Below, piece after piece: positions 12,051 to 23,914 of a DNA stretch of 64,000 nt. The notes under the pieces are model-generated. The model was not told the origin of the DNA, ran no database searches, and was given only the letters and a program-made list of their open reading frames with translations. Position numbers and translations under genes: made by a program. The stretch covers positions 124,001 through 188,000 of the forward strand of contig VTFK01000268.1 in assembly GCA_009617715.1 (NCBI GenBank), read 5' to 3'. Within the stretch, counting starts at the first letter, position 1. Each line of letters starts with the position of its first letter. The stretch is from Plectrocnemia conspersa (lineage: Eukaryota > Arthropoda > Insecta > Trichoptera > Polycentropodidae).

Positions 12051-12198
12051 ACCAACCTCGGTTCTTCTTCGGCGTCACTGTAAACTTCTAGTAAAAAGTG
12101 CTGCGGAAGACCGCCGTCAAAGCCTGCTTCACAACTCACTTCTGCCGCACCGCTAGTCAAATTACTGAGGGTGCAGTTTCCCACAGGTTGAGGTTTGC
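12051..12198 (-). CDS. Sidestep-like receptor, exon encoding the start of the fibronectin III domain
   Basis: Window residues about 244-292. The acceptor TTTTAACAG lies above 12198 and the donor GTAACT below 12051. The frame includes GKPQPVGNCTLSNLTS, then CEAGFDGGLPQHFLLEVYSD. The signature P..NCTL.N.T followed by C..GFDGGLPQ.F.LEV is highly characteristic of the FN3 domain of Sidestep proteins and is the strongest identification in the window. The exon enters two bases into a glycine codon and leaves two bases into a valine codon, matching both neighbours. The donor at GTAACT is chosen over the upstream GTGTAA because only it keeps the frame into the exon at 3931-4082. Confidence 0.96.
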
Positions 12199-12266
12199 CT
12201 GTTAAAAGTAATTTTAATAAATAACATTTAATTGGAAATAATTGTAAAATAAAAAAAATAACAAAC
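12199..12266 (-). other. Short 68-bp intron
   Basis: GTTTGT donor and TTTTAACAG acceptor. It separates the last Ig domain from the FN3 domain. It is the only short intron visible, near the minimal intron size of insects, while the other introns are 2.5-30 kb. Confidence 0.9.
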
Positions 12267-12370
12267 CAGCTGCCACCATTTGAAATACACAAGGTATAGA
12301 TTGATGTCCAATGTCGTTTAACGCAGTGCAAGATAAAGTGCCATAGTCTAGGTCTGCTATTGGAGTATAT
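12267..12370 (-). CDS. Sidestep-like receptor, exon encoding the second half of the last Ig domain
   Basis: Window residues about 209-243. The acceptor TTTTTAG lies above 12370 and the donor GTTTGT below 12267. The frame reads RYTPIADLDYGTLSCTALN, then DIGHQSIPCVFQMVAAG. D.GTL.C.A.N.IG is the F-strand tyrosine-corner and cysteine pattern of an Ig domain, and the following P.CVF....AG is the Sidestep-specific link into the FN3 domain. Both phases agree with the neighbours. It is too short to stand out as an open frame on its own. Confidence 0.95.
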
Positions 12371-12417
12371 CTAAAAAATAAAAATAAATATTAATTCACA
12401 AGCTGTTTGAATAAAAG

Positions 12418-12420
<3 letters not shown>

Positions 12421-12494
<74 letters not shown>
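12421..12494. repeat. (TA)n microsatellite, 74 bp
   Basis: Thirty-seven uninterrupted TA units within 60 bp of the acceptor of the 12267-12370 exon. The length is likely to vary between individuals. Confidence 0.97.
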
Positions 12495-12499
<5 letters not shown>

Positions 12500-14179
12500 T
12501 TAGTCGCGTTGCCGAAGGTCTGCACCCTCGAATAAAATTATTTATAAGCCGTGTCCTCGGTGGCGGCAATTATTAATGTTTTACTTTTTCTTTGTTATTT
12601 TGTAATATATAACACAATTTATGTTTATTAAAATATAAAAAGATCAATGGAGGTAACAAAATATAAAACTGCAACACTAAGCTTTTTAAATCAGTTGCGC
12701 CTTGGAATATATACCACTAAAAATTTTGTAAGTTGCTATTCAAGGAACACAGTTCTCGCTTATTCTTCTCTATCTGGTAGCATCCAGCACCTAATTACTT
12801 ATGCGAGCTGGAACAGATTACGTAAATAGAATTTTAAATTAATTTTCACGAAATTCTTACAATCTATGCTTGCATAAACTAGCATATATCCTTTCGAATA
12901 GAATTGCTAAATGCCAAGTATCATATCAGATGGGATTAGATTTAGAAAAACCCTCAATTTTAGACTCTATAAATATAGGTTTTGGGGAACCTTCTTTAAC
13001 ACAGCAATATCTTGTCTTGCACTTTTGGCTTCTACAATTTCATGGTGCCTTAAAACTTTTTCATTTGACAGTGAAAGTCAATTAATCGATAGATTAAAAG
13101 CAAGTCTATTATTTGATCTTAAAATTATACCTAGGATTATGCTAAGGATTGATGAACTAATTATTATTGATAAAATAATGCATCTAGTGTGTAAAGAGGT
13201 TATTGATTGATTCTGTACAAAAGAAAGTTAATTATGTAGCGACTCCTATGCGTCAGACCCAAATGATCCTGGTGTTTTTTGGTGTTCCTATTTTTTTGAT
13301 TATTTATGATGGTTTAATTAAAGTTGTAGTTAGGCTGGATTTGAGGTAATGGTGTTTGGGTTATAATGTAAGTGAGGTCAGTTTCGATCCCGGACTACCT
13401 ATTTACTCCAAAAACATCTTTGCTAAACGGACTCCTTCGAGCTTAGACTTACGCCTCGCTTCCTGTACGAGCAATCATCTCCAGGTCACGCGCTTAACGC
13501 ACACGTCACAAGCACCGACGCCTTCCAGAAGGAGATATTCATAAGGGTTAATATGTACAGTTCGCTGTAAAAACATTGCAACCAGAAACATCAAAGCTAC
13601 TATCCACGACTGAACGATTCAATTGTTTGTTTAATATTTTTTTGTAGATTTTCATAAATATTATATATGCCTTATTATAAATATAATTTTTATTTTTCAA
13701 ATGTAATTAATTGTATTTTAAATAGGTCTATTTTATATATAATTTTTTTTGTAAATATATTTTCTATGAATGCAAATTTATATCTATTGTATGTATGTAA
13801 TTTGTATTACTAAAATTTTTGAAATGTTTTTAATTGTATTTTTTAAATAATGTATCATACGTGTAATATTATTATCAACCGAAGTATGCCGATATGCTGC
13901 AGTTTTCTGATAAAAACCGTTATTGCAGCGCAAGCAAAAACAAAAACAACACATTATTTTATTATTTTCGTGCGACGTATACGACTTTTTTCTTGTGACT
14001 CGGCTCGGTATGTGTGTAAAAATTGGAAGTTGTGGAGTGCACTGCTTTAAAAGGTTTGCTGCCATTGCGGCTTATTAAGGCCAATATTAAGTAAGAGCGC
14101 TCTTATAATAAACAAATAAAATTTAATTTATAAACAATTAATAAGGCCTAGTTTAATATCTGTAACACTACTTTTTCTA

Positions 14180-14480
14180 AATTTAATAAAAAATGTATTT
14201 ATATTATTTTTAAATTTGAATACTTATTAAAATAACAATACTAAGAATTTAAGAACAGTGTCATTTTCATAATAGAAAAGATTATAAAAATATTTCTCGA
14301 AACCACACTAACCCATTAACTTCGTGTATCAGTGATTACGATAAAAATAACAATATATTTAAATACAAGCACAAAATGCTATAGCATATATTGCTTTAGA
14401 AGCTCAAGACAAAATATTAATGGTTTCAGATCTTTAATGAAATATAATTAATTTATTGTTTTTTTTTTGTCTTAATTTGC
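14180..14480 (+). mobile_element. Degraded jockey/CR1-like LINE 3' end
   Basis: This block aligns with 22740-22985 in the same orientation. Shared landmarks are GTGTCATTTTCATA, the CGAAACCACACTA region coding SRNHT (compare LRNHA in the other copy), and a block near TTAATGGTTT(C/T)AGATCTT. In jockey-type elements a W..RN..L..DL motif sits near the C-terminus of ORF2, consistent with this reading. It is heavily mutated and truncated. Confidence 0.55.
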
Positions 14481-14920
14481 AAATCTTTTTAAATTTTTTT
14501 TCCTAAATTCAAAAATTGTAGCTTCTAACAAATTGTATAGTATTTATAATTAAGTTGTAAAATTATTTATAATATTAAAATAAACATTTAAAAAAAATAC
14601 GATTCATGATATTTTTTTTCCTTTGTCGTATTAATTTAATTTAAGTGAATAAATATATTTTTTACCGCAAGCATTTCGAGAATTTGGAAGATTTTGCATA
14701 ACCAGGATATTATATAAGTTCTCTATTTGAGGATGCCACTTAATTAGCAGCGCCTTCGTTCATGGATATTGTTCAAAGTACCACTTCTAAGAAAGGGTGT
14801 ACAAATTTGAGAACTCTCGAGTAAGCGTTACTCTTCGGGTAGTATTGATCCAAAAACTCATAGTTAATGAACACATTTTGGTTTAGCTAGTATTATTAAA
14901 TAAATAGATTGAAAATTTAC

Positions 14921-15110
14921 CTCAAAGTACTGACGCTGCCGTTGGACATGTACCGATCGGCACCGACGTCCAAAGTCTCTCCAGAATTGTTGAACTTCCA
15001 CTTGAAAGCTCTTGCCGGAGGATCTGCGTCTATTTCGCATGGAACAAGTAGTCTTTCGCCTCTAGCAGCGCCTACAGCTACTGTGCCAGGTTTTCTGCAT
15101 ACAGGTGCGT
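14921..15110 (-). CDS. Sidestep-like receptor, exon encoding the first half of the last Ig domain
   Basis: Window residues about 146-208. The acceptor AATTTTCAG lies above 15110 and the donor GTAAAT below 14921. The frame reads YAPVCRKPGTVAVGAARGE, then LVPCEIDADPP, FKWKFNNSGETLDV and SNGSVSTLR. YAPVC opening the domain, followed by GAARGE...VPCEIDADP and F.W.FNNSGE, is the usual pattern of the membrane-proximal Ig domain in Sidestep proteins. The cysteine in CEIDADP pairs with LSCTA in the next exon. The phases agree on both sides. Confidence 0.96.
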
Positions 15111-15439
15111 CTGAAAATTGAATTTATATTGTAGAAAAGCAGCAAAGAGAATTTGTTATTTTATACGTGCAAACGTCGTAGTTGTTAGGCGAGATTGAAT
15201 AATACAGTATTTTTTATATTTTATAACAGATGAAATTAAATATTTTTTTAAACATTTTATGTTAAGAATAAATGAATGTAATTTTTTAATTTTTTTATTA
15301 TTAAGTAGATGCTTATTATTTGACTATCACAGAATATATATAGTGACATTTTCTAGATCAAGCATAAGGAATAGTTTTTCGTCTTGGAAGTCGTTACGCT
15401 TTTCTTCCCACATAAGTCACTGGTAATTCGCTAGAATCC

Positions 15440-15725
15440 CGTAGTTGACGTATTTATATGTGTATAGTATTTTTTGCGCCACGTAGATGTTTACACGTAA
15501 TATATCCTAGGGGGCGCGCGTGTTTTACGAGCGCAAGGTATAAAGCCTCCGTAATAGCTATTATATATCGTAATAATCTGACGCCAGATATAATTTTTCT
15601 CTTATTGCCCCTTAAATCGCCGGAGAATACCGGAATAATGCCTCAAAAGCAAGTAATCCCCGCCTCTTGATATTTGCATTCCACTTTAATCCGAGCCCAT
15701 AAACAACATCGCCAGGGCGTTAATA
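15440..15725. other. GC-richer intronic island beside the Ig exon
   Basis: A patch with GGGGCGCGCGTGTTTTACGA and CGCCGGAGAATACCGG about 350 bp upstream of the exon at 14921-15110. It resembles no repeat in the window and shows no convincing reading frame. Candidate conserved non-coding DNA, by composition only. Confidence 0.3.
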
Positions 15726-16127
15726 TTAATAATAATTTGCACACATACCCAAATGGCTTGGCTTGGAAATTTTTTCAAGGATTATCACTAATTGCTCGGG
15801 CAATTTTAGAATCCTAAACGGAATGTTGTATATTTGTTTAAAATAAAAATAACACTGCGAGTGGGGTTGTAACTGTTTTTTTTTATTAAATATGCCGTGG
15901 ATTATGCGGAAAAATATGTTGAAATTAAAAACGCTTATTATCAAATTGTATTTAAGCACAGCGTAAAAATTTAATATGTTTTTTTAATAAACTGTCATTT
16001 TCATTCTTATTTTACGAACATAAAAATTGTCATGGCATGAGAATATACTAAGAGATTTTTATAAATTTTATTTAACAATAAATATATAATATTAACACTG
16101 GCCAATATTATAGTGAGCAGCAATAAG

Positions 16128-17700
16128 CGCTCGGTTATCTAGCGTCAAAAATCCACGTCAAAAGCAATAAATTGTATCTTCGCTGTCGCAGTAGGACCGC
16201 TCCGTAATCTGTCGCTCACATTACGAATTTTATAATAACATTAGGAATTAAATCAAGAACACATAAACCGAATTTCGGCAAATAAATGTGCGCAAAAAAT
16301 ATCCCTTCTCAAAAATCAAAAATCCACGTCAAAAGCAATAAAATCGTGTCTTTGCCGTCGCAGTGGGAACGCACCATTATCACACTACGAATTTTATAAT
16401 ATTACGAGGTTTATGAGGAGCATATAAACCAAATTTTGACCAATAGAAAAGCGCAAAAAAAAATTATTCGTTCTCAGAAGTCAAAAATCCACGTCAAAAG
16501 CAAAAAAACCGTGCCTTCGGTGTCACAGTAGGGCCACTTCGTAATCTGTCGTTCACCTTACGAATTTTATAATAATATTAGAAATTAAATCAGGAACATA
16601 TAAATCGAATTTTGTCAAATAAAAGCGCGCAAAAAAATACCCGTCCTCATAAGTAAAAAATCCATGTCAAATGCAATAAAATAGTGCCTTCTCCGTCGCA
16701 GTGGAAAAAATCCATGTCAAATGCAATAAAATAGTGCCTTCTCCGTCGCAGTGGAAACGCACCATTATCTGTCGCTTACACTATGAATTTTATAATAATA
16801 TTACGAATTAAATGAAGAGCATATAAACCAAATTTTGCCTAATAAAAGAGCGCAAATAATAAATATCCCTTTTATAAGTCAAAAATCCACGTCAAAAGCA
16901 ATAAAATCGTGTCTTCGCCGTCACAGTGGGAACGCACAATTATCGTTCATTCACACTACGAATCTTATAATATTATTACGAATTAAATGAGGAGCATATA
17001 AACCAAATTTTGCCTAATAAAAGAGCGCAAATAATAACTATCCCTTCTCAGAAGTTAAAAATTCACGTCAAAAGCAATAAAATTGTGCTTTCGCCGTCGC
17101 AGTAAGACCGCTCCGTAATCTATCGTTCAAATTACGAATTTTATAATAATATTAAGAATTAAATCAGGAACAAATAACCCAAATTTTGTCAAATGAAAGC
17201 GCGCAAAAAAATTTATCCCTTCTCAAAAGGCAAAAATCGACGTCAAAAGCAATAAAATCGTGCCTTCGCCGTCGTAGTAAGAACGCACCATAAATAATAA
17301 TATCCCTTCTCAGAAGTCAAAATATAATTATCCCTTCTCAGAAGTCAAAAATCCACGTCAAAAGCAATAAAATCGTGCATTCGCCGTCGCAGTACGACCG
17401 CTTCGTAATCTGTCGTTCATCTTACGAATTTTAAAATATTATTAAAAATTAAATCAGGATCATATAAACCCAATTTTGTCAAATAGGAGAGCGCAAAAAA
17501 AATTATCCTTCTCAGAAGTCAAAAATCCACGCCAAAAGCAATAAAATCATGCCGTCGCCATTGCAGTAGGAACGCTCGTTACCGAGCGTTCCCACTGCAA
17601 CGGCGCCGACACGATTTTATTGCTTTTGACGTGAATTTTTGACTTCTGAGAAGTGATAATTGTTTTTGCGCCCTCCAATTGACCAAAATTTGATTTAAAT
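16128..17700. repeat. Tandem-repeat array S1, about 170-bp unit, with inverted last unit
   Basis: Starts of the block (A)AAAATCCACGTCAAAAGCAA recur near 16146, 16317, 16482, 16654, 16880, 17056, 17231, 17346 and 17520, mostly 165-176 bp apart. Each unit also carries a CTTCGCCGTCGCAGTAGGA(A/C) block, an ACGAATTTTATAATATTA block and an AGCGCAAAAAA block. A 50-bp piece is duplicated in direct tandem at 16655-16704 and 16705-16754. At 17572-17595 the array folds back (GGAACGCTCG, 4-bp spacer, CGAGCGTTCC) into one inverted unit that ends near 17660-17700. The left edge CGCTCGGTTATCTAG is repeated in inverse at 9985-9999, so the array appears to belong to a mobile element with defined ends. Confidence 0.9.
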
Positions 17701-18330
17701 ATACTTTAAGCAATCATTTTATATTGGAAGGATAGCTATCATATTTTTAAAACAGCAAAATTTATTATGCAGCATTTAAGCATTCAGTTATTATCGTATT
17801 TATGTATTCTATATTGTTTATATGAACATTTATAGCTAAAGTTTTATTAATGTTACTCTTAACACGAGTAGAATTATATATTGCGATATTCTAAAATAAA
17901 TATTTAATGTGCAATAATTGAAATAAGAAAATATAATTAAATAATAAACAAACATATTTTTAATTTTCTAGGCACTCCTTTCTGAAAATCGTAACTGACA
18001 AAAAAATAATGGGTAATATATGAATAAATTTCATTGCAACATTGAATGTGTGCTCTGGTCTTTGGTATAAAAATTAATCCGATAAATTTCTAAATTTATT
18101 GTTCCAAAAAAAAAGATTTGTGGTACGTATTTTCAAACCTATTTTTTTTTGGCAATATAGTAAATGAACGAAAATAAAGAAATAAATTGACAGTGGTTTA
18201 TTTGCTTCCTATGAAATTTTATAGTCAATTGTGAAAGTAAAAAGAGAACATACTACTGCAAAATCTTTGTACCTAAAAATATAATACATATCTATAACCT
18301 ATATTTAATGTTATCTACAAATGGAATACA

Positions 18331-18348
18331 CATATATATATATATATA
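18331..18348. repeat. Short (AT)n tract
   Basis: Nine AT dinucleotides in an AT-rich intron stretch. Confidence 0.8.
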
Positions 18349-20173
18349 CTATTAATGCATAGTCCTAAAATACAGCGGCTTTGATGTACCGTCGAAAATG
18401 AAACATTTGCTTAGTTTATTTGTTTTTTATATACATTAAAAAAGCATTGTCGATCACGCATTTCTACAATTAAGAGATAATAACAAACCGTCTTTGACAC
18501 AAACTGACTTTTGTAGTAAAAAGTGTATATTTAACTATAAGCTTCCAAACTTTATACTAAGCAAAATATATGTCGAGCTGGCAAAATGTACAGTTTTGTC
18601 TCTATTTTAATCCTGAATTATTATTCAATAACTTTTGATTTTAAAGCAAAACCATTTTTTATATATACATCAGTTTATTCTATTTTTGTGGCAGTATAAG
18701 CTTAACATATATATATACAAGTACTTTATTAAAATAAAATAATATAGAAAAATACACATACTATCAAAAAAATAGTTGGAAATGTTAACTAAAAATTACT
18801 ATATTAATTACTTAACCGCAAGCACTATAGTTAATTATTATTACTATTATTATTTAAATGCAATTCAAAGCGAATGGTGCATTAGTCCCGTGAGGCATTT
18901 TCGCATAATGCAAGTGTCAAATGCACGCGAAAATAGTTTTGTGAGCAAAAACAAGCGTTTTCATAGAGAAAATAATTCGTTTCACCACACATACAAACAA
19001 ACACAAAAATACAATTGAGAGGTAGAGCTTCGTATCAAATCCTTCTTAAATTAGGTTAAAGGGTAAAGATTCTACTTTGTCCGGGGTGGAAATTAATTTA
19101 ATTCTCCAAAAGAGCGAACACGAAGCCGAGAGAAAAACAACGAAACTGGTGGGAAATTAATCAAAACTAATAACTCGGTTGCGATTTTTTTTCTTCGCTG
19201 TTTTGTTTTTTAAATATTGTGTTTTTTTTCGTTCGTTTCCGCAAAATTATTCGTTTCGTCCGTAATTATTTCGAATCGAAATTAAGAATGCTTTGGAACG
19301 AGTTCAAGCATGATTACACTGAGCTCGAGAATTTTGCGTAATAAATTCCCGGAATAAAATCTATAAGAAAAGGCTTTATAATAATTTGAAATATATAAAT
19401 AAAGCAAATAATTTTGATTCTATAAAATAAAATTTATATTCAGTATAAAAGCAATGTTTAATTTAGTTTATGTTGCTTTATAAACTTCCCAGAATAACTC
19501 CGCCTGAATTTTTTTACCTTATAGATATTTTATAAAATAATAATATAGTTTTTATTTTCAAGTCAGAAATTATTTTGCTTGAAAAATGCAGGTGTTTTAT
19601 ATTTAAATAAATGTAAAAGTCAACGACAATGACTTCATTCCAAACAAAGCTGTATAAAATATATTTACTTTTCAATTATGTGGCAGAAAACAACTTTATA
19701 AATTGGATATGGGACTGTCGCTTCATAATAGTTACTGGTTTATTATTTAGTTTAATAACTACAGACTTTGACAGAAATATGTCCACTGGAGCAGTGTTAT
19801 TTGACATTGACATGATATAAGAACTAATTTACTTATTTTTACAGTAAGTTAACCTAGTTGTTATTGTCTATCAATCTGTCAAATACACAAAGGTATATTT
19901 TAGAATCCTTACTGCTCACGATATTTAAGTGAATTTCTAACTAAACTAGATAGATAATATATCAGTGGTATATTTGCTACGACACAAACAGTTTATGACC
20001 CTATAAAAATCCCCATAGAGCAGAATATAGACCATAAAATAAATTTTAAATTATTTAAACATGTTTCAGGAAATAGGAAGCCCTTTTAAAAAATAAATAA
20101 ATAAAGCTTTCACTGGCAAAAATATAGTTTTATGCAACAATTAAGATCGTTAAGTACAATTTGTATATGTTGG

Positions 20174-20371
20174 TTATACGTTCAGTTTTTCGTATGTTTC
20201 ATGTTTGTAGGCTTCAGACGTTCCCGAAATGGGTTTCAATTTGAATTTCAGACGTTGAGCTGGATCAGAAGTTGCGAAGAGAGAAGCGGTGGCTTCTGCA
20301 ACCTTTGATGGGCTGATTGATTGAAGTTCGTATGAACTTAGATGTAATGCAGGTACATCAGTAATACCCGA
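20174..20371 (-). pseudogene. Interspersed coding remnant R2, copy 1
   Basis: The minus strand is open for 65 codons between stops. It includes ITDVPALHLSSYELQSIS, then PSKVAEATASLFATSDPAQR and LKFKLKPISGTSEAYKHE, and ends at a TAA. The core SKVAEATASLFATSDPAQ recurs as LKVAETAASLFASPDPAQ at 55950-56110 (plus strand) and as PKITEAAASLFA at 43360-43450 (minus strand). Three dispersed copies with a conserved reading frame indicate a repeat that once encoded protein, most likely a transposable element. The family is not recognised. No start codon or complete ORF is present here. Confidence 0.6.
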
Positions 20372-21339
20372 TTAAAGTCGTCGATCGTGTCGGCTTAGGT
20401 CAAAAACAAAGGTTGAACACTTCGTTGGTGCATAGCCGACTATGCGAAATATCCAAGATATTGAAGCTATGGGCTAGTAATTGTCTAGTAGGTAAGGGCC
20501 CGTGTATGACCATAGGAAGCGGGACGAAACATTTGGGCTTTCTTTAGCCCTTGATCTCTGAAGTTAATGTTCAAGTATGTGCGTCAGTAGAAGTGTGAAA
20601 GATTGGCTCAGAATACCGTTGGCTTTACTGTGTTCTTGTATTTATAATAATGGCCCTCTCTATATGAGATTTTGTTTTGCGCCTCTTTCGGTGGGACGGC
20701 CAATTACAAAAAAATGACCGCTGGGTAGATTTTTTTAACAAGGTTAAATTTCAATCCTGAATGCACATATTATCATTTTTCAAGACATTTTAATACTTCT
20801 TAAGATAACTGATTAAATAGTGCTTAATATAAATATGCAAAAAGGTTCTCTCATGTCGGTGTTCCATTTTAAAGAATTATCGTTTACATTTAAAACCCAT
20901 CTTTTTACGTGTCAAAACTGACTTACATAAATATTCAAGATTTAATAGAAAATATAAACCGCTTGTATTTAATAGTAATATTTTTTTGCTTGTTCCAATT
21001 GTTAAATAAAAAGGTGGTTCAACTAAATAATCTGAAGGAAACATTGATAGAAATGGTATTGTTGCCTAAATGAATTAAATATTTTACACTTGGATAACTG
21101 CTTGTATTAAAGCTAGACAAAAGTAAAGAAGTTAAATAATCCACGACGAATAAAGTGTTCATTTAATACATTTAACAAAAGTTGTAAGCTTTAACCTCTA
21201 AAGCAATATGAGTATTGATATTTTTTCTTATACTTAATTTCAAGGTTATTTATATATATTTTTTTTAGTTAGAAGTAACTATGTTTTTTATTTTACACTA
21301 TTGTATTTTGAATGCTTTTTATGGCGTTATGTTATGTTG

Positions 21340-21420
21340 ACATTTAGTTTATAGTGTTACTGGTGTTACCCCACACCGAGCAAGCATATCTTGTATTAAA
21401 CATATTTTTATTATTATTTA
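21340..21420 (-). mobile_element. LINE fragment (YACSVWGNTS motif)
   Basis: The minus strand reads RYACSVWGNTSNTIN. This is the counterpart of TYASSVWSNTSNAI at 22620-22990 on the plus strand, and the two stretches form an inverted pair of about 34 bp. The motif (RP.LTYA..VW) lies C-terminal to the reverse transcriptase in jockey-type LINEs. Only a short relic remains. Confidence 0.5.
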
Positions 21421-21699
21421 AAATTGTATTATTTGTGGTTACTGCTATTATTTTAAATATAAACCTAAAGGCTCAGATGACAACAAGCATTAAATCAAGA
21501 CTTTAAATCCAAGTATTTATCGGGTTTCCAAAATTGACGGATCTATGTAGTTTTTTATATAAAATAATTATATAAAATAATTAAAAAAAATAATTTAATT
21601 AAATAATTTAATTAAAAAATCAGAATATGGTTTTACAAAGTCGTTTGGTATTTATTACAAAATATTGATATTCTGAGCCAACTGATTGTCTCTGTATCG

Positions 21700-22200
21700 A
21701 AATTTAATACACCCGGACAATTTTTCATTAGCCGGTGAAAATAATAATAAAAAAAACTTTTCCCGGGATGTTTTTACATTACGAATCGGATTCCTCAGAT
21801 TCCGTCGTCTTATTATTATTTTCCATTATGTTTTTTTTTTGCTCCCGCCCCGATGAGAAGAGGAGCAAGTAAGCGGCGAGCACCCATCGCTTTTCGTTTT
21901 CCCATCTCCGCGGGGAAGTTTGGGAAATCGCGAAAATATATTTTTCAATTAAGCCTAAGGGGGGGTCGCGTATTATTTTCTGGTTTTATTTTTTCCTTAT
22001 ATATTATTCTCGTGCCGCAGTATCATTAGCGGCGGCTGGCCTACATCCCATTGTTTGCAGCGAGCGGTCATTAGTGAAATAAAAATGTTTTAAATAGAAA
22101 TTTCAAAGCTTTTGTTTTACACGGTTTCGATTCAGATTCAAAGCTTCATCTCTTTCCCCTCTCTCTTGGGATGAGGTTAGGGGAGCGAATGCAACAATGG
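21700..22200. other. GC-richer intronic island
   Basis: It contains TTTTCCCGGGATGTTTTTAC, GCTCCCGCCCCGATGAGAAG, GCGGGGAAGTTTGGGAAATC and ATTAGCGGCGGCTGGCC in an otherwise AT-rich stretch. It has no supportable open frame and no similarity to the other repeats seen. Candidate enhancer or conserved non-coding element. Confidence 0.3.
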
Positions 22201-22619
22201 ACGAGACCAACAAACGGATATTTCTATGCGTGGTGTGATGTAATAAGTAGGATAACTAATTTAAATGGTGTGTATTATATAATGTATGTAAATAGGATGT
22301 TTAAGATTTAATATTGTGAATATAATATATAAAAGCTGTTTGCAATAAAATTTATACCATTAGAAGTCAGTAATGATTGCATAAATTGAAAATAAATATA
22401 AATATATGCGGTAGATAATAATTAAAATTGCAAGCTAAGGTAATGTCATTTAAATTTGAACAACTTAAGAAACCCTAAATCGACAGATTGGATTCCTTAC
22501 TAATTAAATATCGTTAATTAGCAAACATCTTTTATTATCATTTAAAAAAACCGCAAAAATTTATCTCATAGAAAAGCTTACTAATGATTTATATTGGGTT
22601 AAAAAAATTTCTCTCGCAT

Positions 22620-22990
22620 TCCATAATAAATAATATCTTAATTTATAAGCAATCAGACCCACTTTAACATATGCTAGCTCGGTGTGGAGTAACACCAGCA
22701 ATGCTATTTTTCTTAATTGCAAGTCATTTGAAATAAAATTATATTTTATTTATAATACATATTTTAAACTTATTAAAAAAAAATCTTATGAATAGCCTAC
22801 AATTACAATAAGGAAAGAACATTGTCATTTTGATACCAAAAATAGTACAAAATAATTTTGCGTAACCACGCTAGAAACAACCTTGTGTATTATTTAAATA
22901 TGAACACATAATGCTCTAGAAACTGAAGAGCATATTTTAATGGTTTTAGATCTTCATCTGAATATACTTGAACTAGCACTTAATCTTTGG
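22620..22990 (+). mobile_element. Jockey-like LINE 3' fragment
   Basis: The plus strand reads IRPTLTYASSVWSNTSNA near 22645-22700, the conserved region just after the reverse transcriptase domain in jockey-type elements. About 150 bp further on comes a relic coding LRNHARNN, matching the ORF2 C-terminal W..RN..L pattern. Frames are broken. The downstream block is homologous to 14180-14480. Confidence 0.65.
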
Positions 22991-23329
22991 AATTTTATTT
23001 ACATTTAAATGGTATACGGTTTTACATTTTACCTTTTAATTTTAACTAACGTTTTATTTTGTTGTTATTCTTTAAATAATTGTAAAAATATTACTGACAA
23101 AATTAACTATTAAAAATTAGACAAGGCCAAAGTCTCCTTCAGAAATGGGACCTAGAATATAAGTAAAACTTTCTAGAAAAGCGTTCTATTACTTGTGAAG
23201 GAAAATCTTACAAGATTTTTTATGAAAAAATAAAAATATTCTAGAATAATTGTTGTAGCAGACGATTCAAAATCTCAAGCAATTTTGTTGAAACTGTTTT
23301 CAACATGGCCACGCCTAATCGCTTAAAAA

Positions 23330-23770
23330 ATATTTATTCTGTTCTCTGGCCGCTCGACGCGGAGACAAATTCCATAACACGAAACTTCAATTAAAATTTT
23401 CCGAAAGAGAAGTTTTTCCCGCGGAGTTATTTCTCGTATTTCCATATAATTGCTATCAGTTCGATGAAATGCAAATAATGCGCCGTTCCGAAAGGGGCCG
23501 AAGGCTGTGTGTTTTCTATATTAAGCGTTACTGCTGCTGCTTCTTCTTCTTCTTCATCTTCTTTCCCTTCTTATTCCCCTTCCGCCAGAGAAGGCCAGCT
23601 CGGGCCGTCTATAAATTGAAAATTAAATTTTCTCTCGTTTTTGATTTTTGAGAACGCCATTTCTCACCCGTCCCGACCCGGGCAGTATAAAAAATTGAAC
23701 TTCATTAAAACTTGCGCCTCCGGCTCGCTCTCTCGCGAATCCCGCCCATTATAAAGGACATTGAAACGAT
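23330..23770. other. GC-richer intronic island with a pyrimidine tract
   Basis: Marked by GGCCGCTCGACGCGGAGAC, a CTGCTGCTGCTTCTTCTTCT tract at about 23532-23570, TCCCGACCCGGGCAG and CCTCCGGCTCGCTCTCTCGC. Several ATTGAAAATTAAATTTTCTC-like pieces alternate with GC-rich blocks. There is no coding support. Candidate conserved non-coding element. Confidence 0.3.
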
Positions 23771-23914
23771 ATAATTTTTCTTGTTTATGAAATCACTTTC
23801 ATCGCGACGGAAATGTATTGAGACTCAAAAGTATCATATAACACACAAAAAATATGCAAAATGCCGAATTTATAAAATAAATATTTGACGACTTCGCGAT
23901 GTTACAATTAGGAA

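Larger units (their letters stand above)
12371..14920 (-). other. Intron of 2.55 kb within the last Ig domain
   Basis: Donor GTAAAT below 14921 and acceptor TTTTTAG above 12370. It contains a (TA)n tract at 12421-12494 and a degraded LINE 3' end at 14180-14480. A plus-strand 99-codon frame at 12911-13210 has no recognisable features and is taken as chance. Confidence 0.85.

Noticed and set aside
12911..13210. 99-codon plus-strand frame
   Set aside because: Hydrophobic, AT-codon-driven translation that overlaps another open frame. No homology recognised, and it lies within the intron of the opposite-strand gene.
21360..22700. Inverted pair GGTGTTACCCCACACCGAGC and its inverse read as transposon terminal repeats
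   Set aside because: Both arms translate to the same LINE motif (YACSVWGNTS and YASSVWSNTS), so they are two oppositely oriented LINE fragments rather than the ends of one DNA element.
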